A stretch of 64,000 nucleotides of DNA, from contig CAVTHW010000003.1 of assembly GCA_963734625.1 (NCBI GenBank), positions 496,001-560,000 on the forward strand, in the 5' to 3' direction. Below the pieces are notes generated by a model. It was not told where the DNA came from. It did not search any database and worked only from the letters and a program-made list of their open reading frames with translations. A program made the translations under genes and the position numbers. This document shows, piece by piece, positions 1 to 9,189 of this stretch. This stretch comes from CAVTHW01 sp963734625 (GTDB lineage Bacteria > Acidobacteriota > Terriglobia > Bryobacterales > Bryobacteraceae). Every line of letters starts with the position of its first letter. Position 1 is the stretch's first letter.

Positions 1-480
1 TACGGCGTTTGTGCCATGTATCACACCCACTCCGGCGTTGACCAGGTGGGCGCTTCCATGTGGGACCTCTATCTTCTGCTGAGAGACTTCGATGCGGATG
101 CGGTCTCGGTCAACTATGACATCGGACACGCAACCGTCGAGGGCGGAGACGGCGGTTGGATCCACAGCGCCCGCCTTCTGCTGCCGCACATGCGGGGGAC
201 CGCCGTGAAGGATTTCCGGTGGGTGCGGAACGCCCAAGGCGCCTGGAGGCCCGGATGGTGCGCGCTAGGCCAAGGCATGGTGAACTTGAAGCGGTACTTC
301 TCCATGCTGAAAGCGGGCGGGTTCTCCGGGCCGCTCCAGTTGCACATGGAATATGATGAACTCGGCGGGGCGGACGCCGGGCGGCGCGAGTTTTCGATTC
401 CGAAGGAGAAGCTCCTCTCCATCATGCGCCGCGACATCGAGGTGCTCAAGCCGATGCTGCGCGAATCCGGCCTGATCTGA
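1..480 (+). CDS. Sugar phosphate isomerase/epimerase (xylose isomerase-like TIM barrel), C-terminal part
   Basis: The reading frame is open from the first base, so the N-terminus lies upstream of the window; the visible part is 159 residues ending in TGA. The sequence shows the end of an AP-endonuclease-2-like TIM barrel: a YDIGHA strand with metal-binding Asp and His, a VKDF strand after a predicted histidine-poor loop, a GxGxV(N) turn (ALGQGMVN), and a final LHMEY strand with the conserved Glu. Members of this family isomerise or epimerise sugars with a divalent metal. In this kind of genome they usually neighbour Gfo/Idh oxidoreductases, as here. The substrate cannot be told from the fragment. 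Confidence 0.8.
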   Translation, partial: YGVCAMYHTHSGVDQVGASMWDLYLLLRDFDADAVSVNYDIGHATVEGGDGGWIHSARLLLPHMRGTAVKDFRWVRNAQGAWRPGWCALGQGMVNLKRYFSMLKAGGFSGPLQLHMEYDELGGADAGRREFSIPKEKLLSIMRRDIEVLKPMLRESGLI

Positions 481-1270
481 ATCGATTAGACCTTCGGCAG
501 TTCGTAGGGCGCCCAGTTCGTAGGGCGCCCGGTGCTCCTTGTTCAGGAGTTTGTTTGCTTCTTTGTCGTTGCCGAACGTCTCCGTCTTGGGGTCGAACTT
601 CACGTCGCGGCCGAGATGATGGGAAACGTTGCCTAGATGGCACAGCATCGTACTGAGGCGGCCGATTTCCATGTCCGAGTTCGGGCGATTCCGGTTCTTG
701 ACGCATTCGAGGAAGTTGGCCTCGTGGGAACCGCCCGAGTCCTTCACCGTTTCGACCTTGCCGTCCTTCCGGTGCAGCTCCCAGTTATGGTTGGTCACCA
801 GCAGCGTTTCTTCGGTGCCGTGGTATCCGGTGTAGAAATCGGCCGGGCCGCCGGCCGCCTTGTTAGCGGACTCGGGAGCCCGGGAGTGCGGCAGGACCTA
901 GTCCGTTTGGAAGCTGCGTAGTTCGAAGTTCAGCATCGTGGTGCCTTAGTCGTAGCTCACGATCTGCTTGTCCGGAATTTCCTTGGCATCGTCGAGCCAG
1001 TGAATGCCGCCCATGCATGAAAACCGCGACGGCAGGCACTGTTGCGGCTACCACCGCGTCGATGTCCTTGTCCTCCAGGACGCGCTCGAATTGCTCTTCC
1101 AGTTCCAGCTTCCTGCTTTGGGTGGCTTCGAGTTCCGAGCCCGTCTTGTTCCGGATTGCGGGATCCAGATCGCAGAAGGTCCTGAACTGAGCGCCCTTAT
1201 CCCAGACTTTCGTCTGCTCGCGCTCCCGCGAAGGCTCCCCAGCGGGCGGCCATTGGGCACGAATCCGGAC
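481..1270 (-). pseudogene. Decayed Gfo/Idh/MocA oxidoreductase
   Basis: Minus-strand remnants line up with the intact paralogue at 12029-13339. The Rossmann-side piece (CDLDPAIRNK, then VLEDKDIDAVVAAT) lies near 1045-1190. A central piece (HWLDDAKEIPDKQIVSYD) runs into in-frame stops near 945 and 900. The C-terminal piece contains IGRLSTMLCHLGN and FDPKTETF and would end EHRAPYELPKV. A 16-bp tandem duplication at 498-529 shifts the last few codons. The usual EKP-containing segment between the Rossmann fold and the middle piece is missing. With two stops, a deletion and a shift, this is a dead gene. Confidence 0.8.
498..529. repeat. 16-bp tandem duplication
   Basis: The unit CAGTTCGTAGGGCGCC occurs twice back to back (498-513 and 514-529). 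Removing one copy restores the frame of the Gfo/Idh pseudogene to its expected ending (RAPYELPKV then stop). This marks the duplication as a recent slippage event in that gene. Confidence 0.9.
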
Positions 1271-1311
1271 CAGGGCGGTGCGATTGCGCGGGCCCTTTGG
1301 ATCGATGGAGA

Positions 1312-2133
1312 ATGAGCGATATGCTATCGAAGCTCGTGCCCCTGCTGGCCGGCTTGTGCCTGCTCTCCGCGTCAGCGGGGCTGATGGCCCAAGATGCGAA
1401 AGATCGGTTCCGCTGGCCCGAGGACAAGCGGGTGGCCGTTAGCTTCTCGTTTGACGACCCCCGCCCCAGCCAAGTCAATGTCGGTGTGCCGCTATTGAAC
1501 ACCTACGGTGCTAAGGCGACCTTCTATGTGAACCCGGGCAACATCGAGAAACGATTGAGTGGCTGGAAGAAAGCCGCGGCGAACGGCCATGAGATCGGCA
1601 ACCACACCTTCTCCCACCCATGCACCGTGAATTAGCTTTCTCCTCGAAGAACGCCCTCGAGAGCTACACGGTCTCGATGCTGGAACAGGAACTGGACGGC
1701 GCCACTGCGGACATCCAGCGGCTGCTAGGAATCAAGCCGATGACGTTTGCCTATCCCTGCGGCCATAAGTTTATTGGCAGGGGCTAGGATGTAAAGAGCT
1801 ATGTGCCCTGGCGGCAAGCCGGTTTCTCGTGGGCCGCGGCTTTCGCGATGAAGGGGCGAATGACCCCGTCGCATGCGACCTAGCCCAGGTGCTGGGCATG
1901 GAATCCGATGGCCCACTTTCGCGCAAATGAAGAACCTCGTCGACGACGCCGCGGCACGACGCGGTTGGCTGGTATTTGCCGGTCACGAAATCGGCAAGCC
2001 CAGCCCCCAGACAACGGCGGCCGCCGCCTTGGAGCAGTTATTGCGATACGCCAGCGACCCCGCCAACGGCATCTGGATGAATACGGTGCTGGCCGTCGGC
2101 AAGTACGTCCGGGCGCAGCGGGGCAGCGATTAA
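1312..2133 (+). pseudogene. Broken polysaccharide deacetylase (NodB-type)
   Basis: From the ATG at 1312 the frame gives a signal peptide (LVPLLAGLCLLSASAGLMA). It continues into the NodB motifs: SFSFDDP, with the catalytic and metal Asp, and GHEIGNHTFSHPCT, with the two metal His. A TAG at 1633 follows what looks like a one-base deletion. The next frame continues with SSKNALESYTV and TFAYPCG, then hits a TAG at about 1786. The true C-terminus (KNLVDDAAARRGWLVFAGHE to QRGSD) reappears in a third register and stops at 2133. An intact protein would be a secreted or lipid-anchored carbohydrate de-N-acetylase of about 270 residues. Several lesions make it a real pseudogene. Confidence 0.8.
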
Positions 2134-2398
2134 GGTCGCCTGTCCGCGGACAAAACAAACTCCGCACCACAGACCTGTAAGTTGGTAATCTGCTCTGCCG
2201 TTCAGCCGGGGTGAATAGGCTGCCCGACTGGATGCCGCCAAATGGCCGTCGGAGTGCCGGACTCCCGGGATGGCGCCCTAGACGTGCTTGCTGACCGGGT
2301 GCCGACACTCCGCGCATGGCGAAATGATCGGAGGCGACCGATTCTGTGCTAAAACGAGTCTGGTTCAGACTTCGGATTTTGGAAAATAGGAGGTATCC

Positions 2399-3613
2399 AT
2401 GTTCGAATCTTCGCAGCCCGCGCGCCGCGCTTTCTTGAGATCCGCCGGCGGAGTTCTTCTGCTTCAACCGCAGACTGTTTTCGGATCGCAGGCGAATTCG
2501 ACTATCGAGGTCGGCATCGTCGGCTGCGGGGGACGGGGCAACTGGATCGCACCGTTCTTCCAGCAGCACGCCGGGGCACGCGTCGTCGCACTCGCGGATG
2601 TGATCCGTAAGAACCTCGACTCGACATGCGAGAAGTTACAGGTCGATGCCTCACGAGCCTATTACGGGCCGGAGGCATTCCGCGAATTGGCCCAGTCAAA
2701 GCTCGACGCTGTGGTGATCGAGACGCCTCCCTTCTTCCATCCGGCGCAGGCAGCCGCTGCGGTGGACGCAGGGAAGCACGTGTTCTGTGCGAAGCCGGTC
2801 GCCGTGGACGTGCCCGGCAGCATGGATTTCCAGGCGAGCGGCAGCAGGGCGCTCACCAAGAGCCTCAGTTTCTGGGCGGATTATCAGACCCGCGCGCGGC
2901 CCGTGTTCCAGGAACTGGCGGTGCGCCTGACCCACGGTGACATCGGGAAGATCGCCATGGCACAGATCCTCTACTACGCGGGACGGCCGTGGGTGGACCG
3001 CTCCAGGCCGGGCATGGACGCTGGACAAAAGCGCATCGTGAACTGGATTGGCGACCGTGTGATCAGCGGCGACGTGATTGTGGAGCAGAACGTTCACGTA
3101 CTCGACATGGCCAACTGGTTTCTTGGCGGCCACCCGGTGAAGGCGAATGGCACCGGAGGACGAACCAATTGGGTTGGAACGCGGAGCGACACCGGCGATG
3201 CGTGGGACCACTTCGCGGTCAGCTTCTGGTATCCCGATAGCGTCCACGCGAGCTTCAGTTCGAATCAGCTCACCGACCGGTTCTCCGACCTTTGCGTGCG
3301 CTGCTTCGGCATCCACGGCTGCGCGGACACGCACTACGGCGGGTTGGTCCGCATCACAAGCGATGACAAGACGAAGGTCTGGACAGGAGCGGAGAAGGAC
3401 GATACGTTTACGGGCGGTTGCATCACCAACGTCAAGAACTTCATAGAGAGCATCCGGCTTGGGCAACCGATCAACAACGCGGTTGCGGCGGTGGAGAGCA
3501 ATCTGACAGGGATTCTCGGGCGGATGGCTGCCTACAACGAGCGCACCGTGACATGGGCCGAGATGCTGGCCTCCACCGAACGGTGGGAAGCAAACCTCGA
3601 GCTGAGGTGGTAA
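2399..3613 (+). CDS. Tat-exported Gfo/Idh/MocA family oxidoreductase
   Basis: This 404-residue protein starts at an ATG preceded by a strong AGGAGG site (about 2388-2393). Residues 9-14 (ARRAFLR) plus a hydrophobic stretch form a twin-arginine signal. A Rossmann motif VGIVGCGGRG lies near 38-47, and the usual EKP motif is present as CAKPVAVD near residue 130. The C-terminal Gfo/Idh domain follows, with conserved DxxNWFLG. Family members use NAD(P) to oxidise, reduce or epimerise sugars. The change from EKP to AKP keeps the Lys-Pro needed for cofactor and catalysis. Export suggests that bound cofactor is carried out folded. The substrate is unknown. Confidence 0.88.
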   Translation: MFESSQPARRAFLRSAGGVLLLQPQTVFGSQANSTIEVGIVGCGGRGNWIAPFFQQHAGARVVALADVIRKNLDSTCEKLQVDASRAYYGPEAFRELAQSKLDAVVIETPPFFHPAQAAAAVDAGKHVFCAKPVAVDVPGSMDFQASGSRALTKSLSFWADYQTRARPVFQELAVRLTHGDIGKIAMAQILYYAGRPWVDRSRPGMDAGQKRIVNWIGDRVISGDVIVEQNVHVLDMANWFLGGHPVKANGTGGRTNWVGTRSDTGDAWDHFAVSFWYPDSVHASFSSNQLTDRFSDLCVRCFGIHGCADTHYGGLVRITSDDKTKVWTGAEKDDTFTGGCITNVKNFIESIRLGQPINNAVAAVESNLTGILGRMAAYNERTVTWAEMLASTERWEANLELRW

Positions 3614-3823
3614 GTGACGGCAACTCAGCCTACAACATCGTCCGCGGTCCCGGGCTGGCCACGGTGGACGCCGCATCGGCGCGACGCTTCTTGGTCGGCT
3701 GCCGTGACCATGCTAGACCAGATAGAGGGCGCGCTCGCCTATCCGCACAAGGAGCTGCACCGGAGCGGACGGCATCACGAGCACACGCCGCTGACCGAGC
3801 ATTCGTAAATGTTGAGCGTCGGG

Positions 3824-5791
3824 TTAGCGGCTGTACGGCATCCACACGATCATGTGAGTTGGCTCCCTATTGGCGAACGCATAATACGGAATGAAGGTCA
3901 GCTCCACCGGCCGGGCCGGTTTCCACGATAAGGGCTCATACAGAGGACTGGCCGGGTTGGCGGCCGAGACGCGCCCATCGTGCTTCAGGACGGTCATGCC
4001 GCCGAGGAAGTCGCGGCGGAATTCCGCTGAGAAGCCTTTCGCGGGCTCGGATCCCACCCGGAGCGACACTTCAGAAAGTAAGCTGAGCCCTTTCTGGTCG
4101 AGCGCCTCCAGGCAGTACAGCAGCGGTCCCCGTTCGACCGCCACCTTGCCGGTGTTATCGGCGAGGCGCGGATTGGCGGTCATGATCCGCGGGGTCATAT
4201 CGAAGGCAAGTGCCACCCGGTCGCCCAATTGCCAGCGCCGCTTGACTGCGAAGTACTGGCCTGCGGCCACAGCGCCCGGTGCGGGCCTGCCATTCACTTC
4301 CACCTTGGTGGACAGGCTCCACGCCGGTATCCGCAGGAAAAGGGTAAACTCCGCAGGCGTGGCCGGCGCCACACTGATTTCGACACTGCCATCCCAAGGG
4401 TAATTGGTCCTCTGCGCGAGCTTTAAGCGGGCGCCGTCCTCCAAGCGCCAAGCCAGTTCGTTTGCATGATAGAGGTGAACGTATATCCCCTCGCGGCTTG
4501 TGCTGTAGAAGTAGCCCGGCAGCGAAGCCAGGACTCGCTCCAGGTTGGGCGGGCAACAGGTGGTGTCGTACCAGGGGTTGCGCACTTTGTCATCGGGCAT
4601 CCGTTCGAGCGGGTTGCGGTAGTTATACAGAGTCCCCTCCAGTGACATTCCGGAGTTGATCCCGTTGTAAAGCGCGCGCTCGATCACATCCACGTATTTC
4701 GACTCGCCCGTAGCGGCAAGCATGCGCCAGTTCCAAACCATGCTGCCGATGGCTGCGCAGCTCTCCGTGTAAGCCCGCGCGTTGGGAAGTTCGTACTTCT
4801 CGCCGAAGGCCTCTCCCTCGGAGCGTGAGCCTACGCCTCCGCTGATGTACATCTTGCCCGAGACCATGTCGTTCCACAAGAGGTCCAGGGTCTTCCAGTA
4901 TTGGGCGTCGCCGGTCTCGAGGTAGTAGTCCGTCGCGCCTGAGCAAGCGTACATGGCGCGGACGGCGTGACCTTCGAGCCGGGTACGCGAGGTGAACGGT
5001 CTGCCGCTGAACATGTAGACCATCTGCTGGCGTGTGAGCTTGAGCCGCTGTCCGTCCCCAGCCAGCAGGTAGCCCGCCAGATCCAGATGCCGTTGTTCGC
5101 GGGTGATGCGATAGAGTTCGATCAAGGCCAGTTCGAACTCGGGGTGGCCGGTCAGCAGAGGCCGCTTCGTGGGCCCAAAGTCACGTGTCAGATAGTCCAC
5201 GAACTTAATGCCGCCGTCGAGCAGCCGGCGGTTGCCTGTGGCACGGTAGTAGGAGATGGCGGCCTGGAGCATGTGGCCGAGGCAATACAGTTCGTGGCCG
5301 CCGTCCATGCGCGCGAAGCGCTCTGCCGTCCTCTCCCCGGACCAATAGGTGTTGATGTAGCCGTTGGCGTCCTGCGTGGCGAGGATTTCATCGGTCAAGC
5401 TGTCGAAGGTCCGTCGCAGCCCGGCATCGTCCCCGGATTGGAGCACAAAAGCCACCGCCTCCATCCACTTGTAGAGATCTGAGTCGGTATAGAGCGGACC
5501 TCGCCGTGGTACATTCTTGCGGCCAGACAGACGGCGGAAATTGTCTACAATGCCGTGCTCTTCCAGCAACTGAAGCAGGGTGGGGATGCTACGTTCCAGG
5601 TTCACCTTGCGTCGCGGGGTCCAGAACCCCTCGGCCATGGTCACGGCTCGCACTGGCACGTTGCGGAGCTTAGCGCTGGGAGAACCCTCCAAGGAGAGGA
5701 TCCCCTGATCGCGCCAGTTCCCCTGAGAGGATTGTGCTCGCGCCGCCGGGATCGCGGCCGCGCCGATCGCCGCAAACTCGCGTCTTGTCAT
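3824..5791 (-). CDS. Glycoside hydrolase family 127 (beta-L-arabinofuranosidase-like)
   Basis: The chosen start at 5791 opens with MTRREFAAIGAAAIPAARA, a twin-arginine signal, and gives 655 residues; the longer frame upstream adds 24 residues of no obvious value. The body has the family features: repeated alpha/alpha-barrel segments (YTDSDLYKWMEA, GHELYCLGHMLQAA), the conserved ESCAAIGSMVWN block, and WYDTTCCPPNLER. In characterised GH127 enzymes the paired cysteines of that last block, with a further Cys and a Glu, bind zinc and supply the nucleophile. The C-terminal third is beta-rich. It would remove arabinofuranose or similar sugars from plant-type polymers in the periplasm. It ends convergent with the 2399 gene. 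Confidence 0.9.
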   Translation of the reverse strand: MTRREFAAIGAAAIPAARAQSSQGNWRDQGILSLEGSPSAKLRNVPVRAVTMAEGFWTPRRKVNLERSIPTLLQLLEEHGIVDNFRRLSGRKNVPRRGPLYTDSDLYKWMEAVAFVLQSGDDAGLRRTFDSLTDEILATQDANGYINTYWSGERTAERFARMDGGHELYCLGHMLQAAISYYRATGNRRLLDGGIKFVDYLTRDFGPTKRPLLTGHPEFELALIELYRITREQRHLDLAGYLLAGDGQRLKLTRQQMVYMFSGRPFTSRTRLEGHAVRAMYACSGATDYYLETGDAQYWKTLDLLWNDMVSGKMYISGGVGSRSEGEAFGEKYELPNARAYTESCAAIGSMVWNWRMLAATGESKYVDVIERALYNGINSGMSLEGTLYNYRNPLERMPDDKVRNPWYDTTCCPPNLERVLASLPGYFYSTSREGIYVHLYHANELAWRLEDGARLKLAQRTNYPWDGSVEISVAPATPAEFTLFLRIPAWSLSTKVEVNGRPAPGAVAAGQYFAVKRRWQLGDRVALAFDMTPRIMTANPRLADNTGKVAVERGPLLYCLEALDQKGLSLLSEVSLRVGSEPAKGFSAEFRRDFLGGMTVLKHDGRVSAANPASPLYEPLSWKPARPVELTFIPYYAFANREPTHMIVWMPYSR

Positions 5792-6697
5792 ACCGGGGGA
5801 GGATACCAAGCGGAGTCCCGGTGTGCAAGTTCTGCTCCGTCTCCGACCAGCCCGCAGCGTCAAGGGTCAAGGGACTCCACCCGGGGCGCGTCATCTTTGC
5901 GCACGACCCGGGCGCGACCAATTGGGATGGCCTGAGACAAGGGCACTGGTGGGAGAATAGCCGGCGATAACGCCCATTGTCTTCCCCTATCCGGCCATCC
6001 GCTTGCTGCTGGTAAACGCATTCTGGACGAGCGGTCGCCCACTTGGAAGCCATGTTGTCCGCAGCACCTTGGTGCGGCGACTTGGGGCACAGGGGCGCAT
6101 GGCGACATGTTCGACCGCAAGAGCGGTTGCCGCCAGCCCATGATGTTCGCCACGAACTGGAGCCGCCGGTCATGCCAAAACCCAGACCGCAATCCGGCCT
6201 GCTCGTGTTCAAAACAAAGCAGTTGGCGAAAACAGCACCCGAGGAAGCGCGATTCGGATTGAGGGCCGCTACTCTACTGTTCACAGCGTGGGGAACGAGG
6301 ATACCCTGGTGCCATCTCGGCGATGGAGTGCAGGAGCCTGCCGTCCCAGAAGTTCAGGCTTTTGGAGCATCGAGGCAGTTCCGCAAGCGTGAAAGTGTGG
6401 ATCGCGAAGGCACGGACCGACAGGCCACGCGGAGACGGTCAGATCCTCCGTTCGTAAACGCTGCGCGACAAGTCATTTCCTATCGGGACTACCTTTGACG
6501 CCCTCTCGCTCAGATTTCCCGGCACCGGGGTTTTGCTGTTCGACGTCGGGACCAGATTCTGAAGGGGTTTCTGAGACACACTCTGCAAACTCGTGGGCTG
6601 TATTGCGCCCGAAGTTATGCCGCGTGTCGATTTGGGAATGAAGGCAGCAGGCGCCGCAGCGCGCGCTCAGCCCCTTGCATGTCGACAATCCTCGTTA
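5792..6697. other. Gene-poor stretch without recognisable gene
   Basis: About 900 bp. Open frames here (for example plus-strand 6043-6498) have arginine/proline-rich compositions typical of chance frames in GC-rich DNA, and show no family motif. It contains one copy of a degenerate dispersed element near 5961-6010. The last 25 bp form the promoter of the ArsR gene. Confidence 0.6.
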
Positions 6698-6703
6698 TAT
6701 ACT
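6675..6703 (+). promoter_or_regulatory. Promoter of the arsR-SRPBCC pair, predicted leaderless
   Basis: A -35-like TTGCAT (6675-6680) and a -10-like TATACT (6698-6703) are separated by 17 bp. The -10 ends seven bases before the A of the ATG at 6711, so the predicted transcription start coincides with the start codon. No ribosome-binding site precedes the ATG, consistent with a leaderless message. Confidence 0.6.
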
Positions 6704-6723
6704 GAACCATATGGTTCAGTATA
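6698..6723. promoter_or_regulatory. 26-bp perfect palindrome, predicted ArsR operator
   Basis: The half-site TATACTGAACCAT is followed directly by its exact reverse complement, centred between 6710 and 6711. It covers the -10 box, the predicted transcription start and the first four codons of the ArsR gene. A dimeric winged-helix repressor bound here would block polymerase directly. This is the only such palindrome noticed near the pair. Confidence 0.75.
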
Positions 6724-7073
6724 CAGGAACCGCCCTCGATGCTTCGTTCGCGGCGCTCTCGGATGCCACCCGACGCGGCGTTCTGAAACATCTCGGACGC
6801 GCGGACGCTTCGATCACGGACCTTGCCGAGAAGTTTCACATGACCCTAACGGGCGTGAAGAAGCACGTCGGCGTCTTGGAGCAGGCGGGGCTCGTCACCA
6901 CGGAGAAGGTCGGGCGCGTGCGGACCTGCAAGCTCGGGCTACGCGGACTGGAGGAAGAGGCGGCATGGATCGAGAGGTACCGCCAGCTCTGGGCCGCACG
7001 CTTCGACGAGCTGGACAAGCTTGTCGAGGAATCGAAACAGAAGGAGAAAGCCGATGGACGAAAGAAAAGATAG
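6711..7073 (+). CDS. ArsR-family winged-helix transcriptional regulator
   Basis: A 120-residue protein. The start at 6711 gives MVQYTGTALDASFAALSDATRRGVL, a normal ArsR N-terminus; the frame upstream (from 6675) would be translated through the operator and lacks a ribosome site. The helix-turn-helix is around residues 33-65 (DLAEKFHMTLTGVKKHVGVLEQAGLV), followed by the beta-wing (TEKVGRVRTCKL). No Cys cluster for metal sensing is visible, so it is probably not a metal sensor. It belongs to the subgroup paired with SRPBCC proteins. Its end overlaps the SRPBCC start by 20 bp, and the palindrome on its start codon suggests autorepression. Confidence 0.9.
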   Translation: MVQYTGTALDASFAALSDATRRGVLKHLGRADASITDLAEKFHMTLTGVKKHVGVLEQAGLVTTEKVGRVRTCKLGLRGLEEEAAWIERYRQLWAARFDELDKLVEESKQKEKADGRKKR

Positions 7074-7578
7074 TGAAATCAACCCAAAGTACGGCACGAC
7101 AGTGGAACGGAAGTCCGAGCGTGAGCTCGTCGTGACTCGAACCTTCAACGGCCCGGCGCATATCGTCTTCGATGCGTGGACCAAACCCGAACTGCTCAAG
7201 CGGTGGTGGGCACCGAAGTCGTTTGGAGTGTCCTTCCTTTCCTGCGAGGCCGATGTTCGTACGGGGGGCACGTACCGTTTCGTGTTCAGTCACGCTTCCT
7301 CGGAGCAGCATATGTCATTCTTCGGTAGGTACGTCGAAGTGACTCCGCACTCGCGCCTCGTCTGGACGAATGACGAAGGTGATGAAGGTGGGGCCGTCAC
7401 CACGGTGATTTTCGAAGAAAGAGGTGGCGAGACGCTCGTCGTTATGCACGACCTCTATCCCTCAAAAAAGGCTCTCGACGATGCAATCGCCTCTGGGAGT
7501 ACAAGTGGGACAGGCGAGCAGTTCGAGCAGCTGGACCAGCTTCTCGTCGCAATGGGAGCGAGCGTGGGACGGTCATGA
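7054..7578 (+). CDS. SRPBCC/AHSA1-domain protein
   Basis: A 174-residue protein starting at the ATG 7054, with AAGGAG about 8 bases upstream inside the arsR gene. It shows the AHSA1-type START-like fold: LVVTRTFNGPAHIVFDAWTKPELLKRWWAP, then VRTGGTYRF, GRYVEVTPHSRLVWT, a VIFEERGGETLVVMHDLYPS strand, and an EQLDQLL C-terminal helix. Such proteins bind hydrophobic ligands in a deep cavity. In ArsR-SRPBCC pairs they are thought to modify or bind the stress ligand sensed by the regulator. It is translationally coupled with the regulator; the ligand is unknown. Confidence 0.9.
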   Translation: MDERKDSEINPKYGTTVERKSERELVVTRTFNGPAHIVFDAWTKPELLKRWWAPKSFGVSFLSCEADVRTGGTYRFVFSHASSEQHMSFFGRYVEVTPHSRLVWTNDEGDEGGAVTTVIFEERGGETLVVMHDLYPSKKALDDAIASGSTSGTGEQFEQLDQLLVAMGASVGRS

Positions 7579-8124
7579 AGTCGTCGATCTTGGCGTCGGC
7601 TGCCCGGCTATGAGCGGGCGTCCAACTTCGTTTGGGTCGAGTACGACTGATTCTCCATAATCGAGTCGTTGCAGGACTTACCCCTTGTGAAGCGCGACGC
7701 ATGACGCCGAAGTAGCAGATGTGAGACGGAGTCCTGTCACCATGCGGATTGCTCGTGATAAACAGCGCAGTGTTTACGAATGGTCCGTAATCGAGACCTG
7801 CCCCCCACATCACAGTACCGTGTGAACTGCGTGTGCCTTTCAACAACCTCAGGCTTCCGGAACAAGCCGAGCCACTCGCTAGTCCAGCCTTCGACTCCCA
7901 CCGTTTCAAGGTGGCTTTGATCAGTACGAGCGGCGGGACTTTCGGAACAGCCAGGGAAGGAACGCCGGCCCGGCCCGCGGCCAGGAGCAGGCTGATGTGT
8001 TCCCCTTCCTCGGTTGCCGGAGTCGACCGGGATGCAAAAGATGAATAAACTCCCCGACGTAGGCGATTTGGATGTAGAATCGATGGTGGCCAGGATGGGG
8101 CGGAAATCCTGGACACTGGTCCTC
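7579..8124. other. Intergenic stretch, no gene seen
   Basis: About 545 bp between the SRPBCC gene and the next Gfo/Idh protein. Open frames on both strands have no recognisable motif. The frame of the downstream gene stays open back to 8014, but those residues look like untranslated sequence. Confidence 0.5.
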
Positions 8125-9060
8125 ATGAGACGGCTCGCGCTCCTTTTGCTCCCGGTGATCACAGCGGCCGGCGCCGAATTCCGGCTCGGCATCGTCGGGA
8201 CCGATACCTCGCATGTCATTGCCTTCACCCAGGCCTTTCATGACCGCTCTTCACCAGACTATGTGCCCGGCTTCCGCGTGGTCGCGGCCTATAAAGGTGG
8301 CAGCCCGGACGTGGAATCCAGCCGCACGCGGGTGGACAAATACGCGCAGGAACTGCAGTCGCGCTGGAACGTGGAGATCGTTCCCGACATCGCCACCTTG
8401 TGTGCCAAGGTGGACGGCGTGCTGCTCGAGAGCGTGGACGGGAGGACCCACCTGGCCCAGGCGCGTCAGGTCTTCCAAGCCCGCAAACCGGTGTTCATCG
8501 ACAAACCGCTGGCGGCGACTCTCGAGGACGCCCGCGAGATCGCGCGCCTCGCGAAGGAAGCGGGGGTTCCCTGGTTCAGTTCCTCCAGCCTGCGGTACAG
8601 CGAGATCGTCACGGCGCTTAAGTCGCCTGAGACTATCGGCGTCATGACCTGGGGGCCCGGTCCCTTCGAGGAGCACCACTATCTCGATTTGAGCTGGTAC
8701 GCCATACATCCGATCGAGATGCTGTACGCACTGATGGGCACGGGCTGCCGGGAGGTCACGCGCGTCTCCTCGCCCGATGCGGATGTGGTGGTGGGTCGTT
8801 GGGGGGACGGCCGCATAGGAACGGTGCGCGCGCTGCGGCCTACCTCAGGGTATGGGGCGGTGGTGTTCCGCCAGAAGAGGATTGTCCACAGCAACGAGAA
8901 GATGGCTACCGGATATGGGCCCCTTCTCAAGGAGATCGCGAAGTTTTTCGGGACCCTTGTCGCGCCGGTGCCTAACGAGGAGACCCTCGAGATCTTCGCC
9001 TTCATGGACGCAGCGCAGCGCAGCAAGGAAACCAACAGCCGGCCGGCCACCCTGCGTTAG
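8125..9060 (+). CDS. Secreted Gfo/Idh/MocA-type oxidoreductase, short form
   Basis: The start at 8125 yields MRRLALLLLPVITAAGAEFRLG, a standard Sec signal peptide followed at once by the Rossmann strand (RLGIVGTDTSHVIAF), giving 311 residues. The EKP motif appears as IDKPLAATLEDAREIA. The second domain is short and contains HYLDLSWYAIHPIEMLYALMGTG, where the His is the usual Gfo/Idh active-site candidate. The glycine-rich nucleotide loop is unusual: GTDTSH replaces GxGxxG. Either the cofactor is bound differently or the protein has lost activity. Its role in sugar metabolism is inferred from the family only. Confidence 0.78.
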   Translation: MRRLALLLLPVITAAGAEFRLGIVGTDTSHVIAFTQAFHDRSSPDYVPGFRVVAAYKGGSPDVESSRTRVDKYAQELQSRWNVEIVPDIATLCAKVDGVLLESVDGRTHLAQARQVFQARKPVFIDKPLAATLEDAREIARLAKEAGVPWFSSSSLRYSEIVTALKSPETIGVMTWGPGPFEEHHYLDLSWYAIHPIEMLYALMGTGCREVTRVSSPDADVVVGRWGDGRIGTVRALRPTSGYGAVVFRQKRIVHSNEKMATGYGPLLKEIAKFFGTLVAPVPNEETLEIFAFMDAAQRSKETNSRPATLR

Positions 9061-9189
9061 AAACCGGGGACTCCACCCATTTCGCAGATTTCCTCTTATT
9101 TGTGTCTGCTAGCCGCTCTCCGAGTCCCCTTTCTCGGTCGGCATGACGCGGCAATTCATCCGTCCCCGCGGAACCGCACTGGTCGCCGG

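Noticed and set aside
2696..3676. 326-codon minus-strand open frame
   Set aside because: Antisense to the Gfo/Idh gene at 2399-3613; His/Arg/Val-rich shadow.
3614..3808. 64-codon frame after the Gfo/Idh gene
   Set aside because: Starts at a GTG immediately after the stop, without a ribosome site of its own, and shows no motif. Probably untranslated.
6043..6498. 151-codon plus-strand frame in the gap before arsR
   Set aside because: Composition and lack of motif fit a chance frame; no ribosome site.
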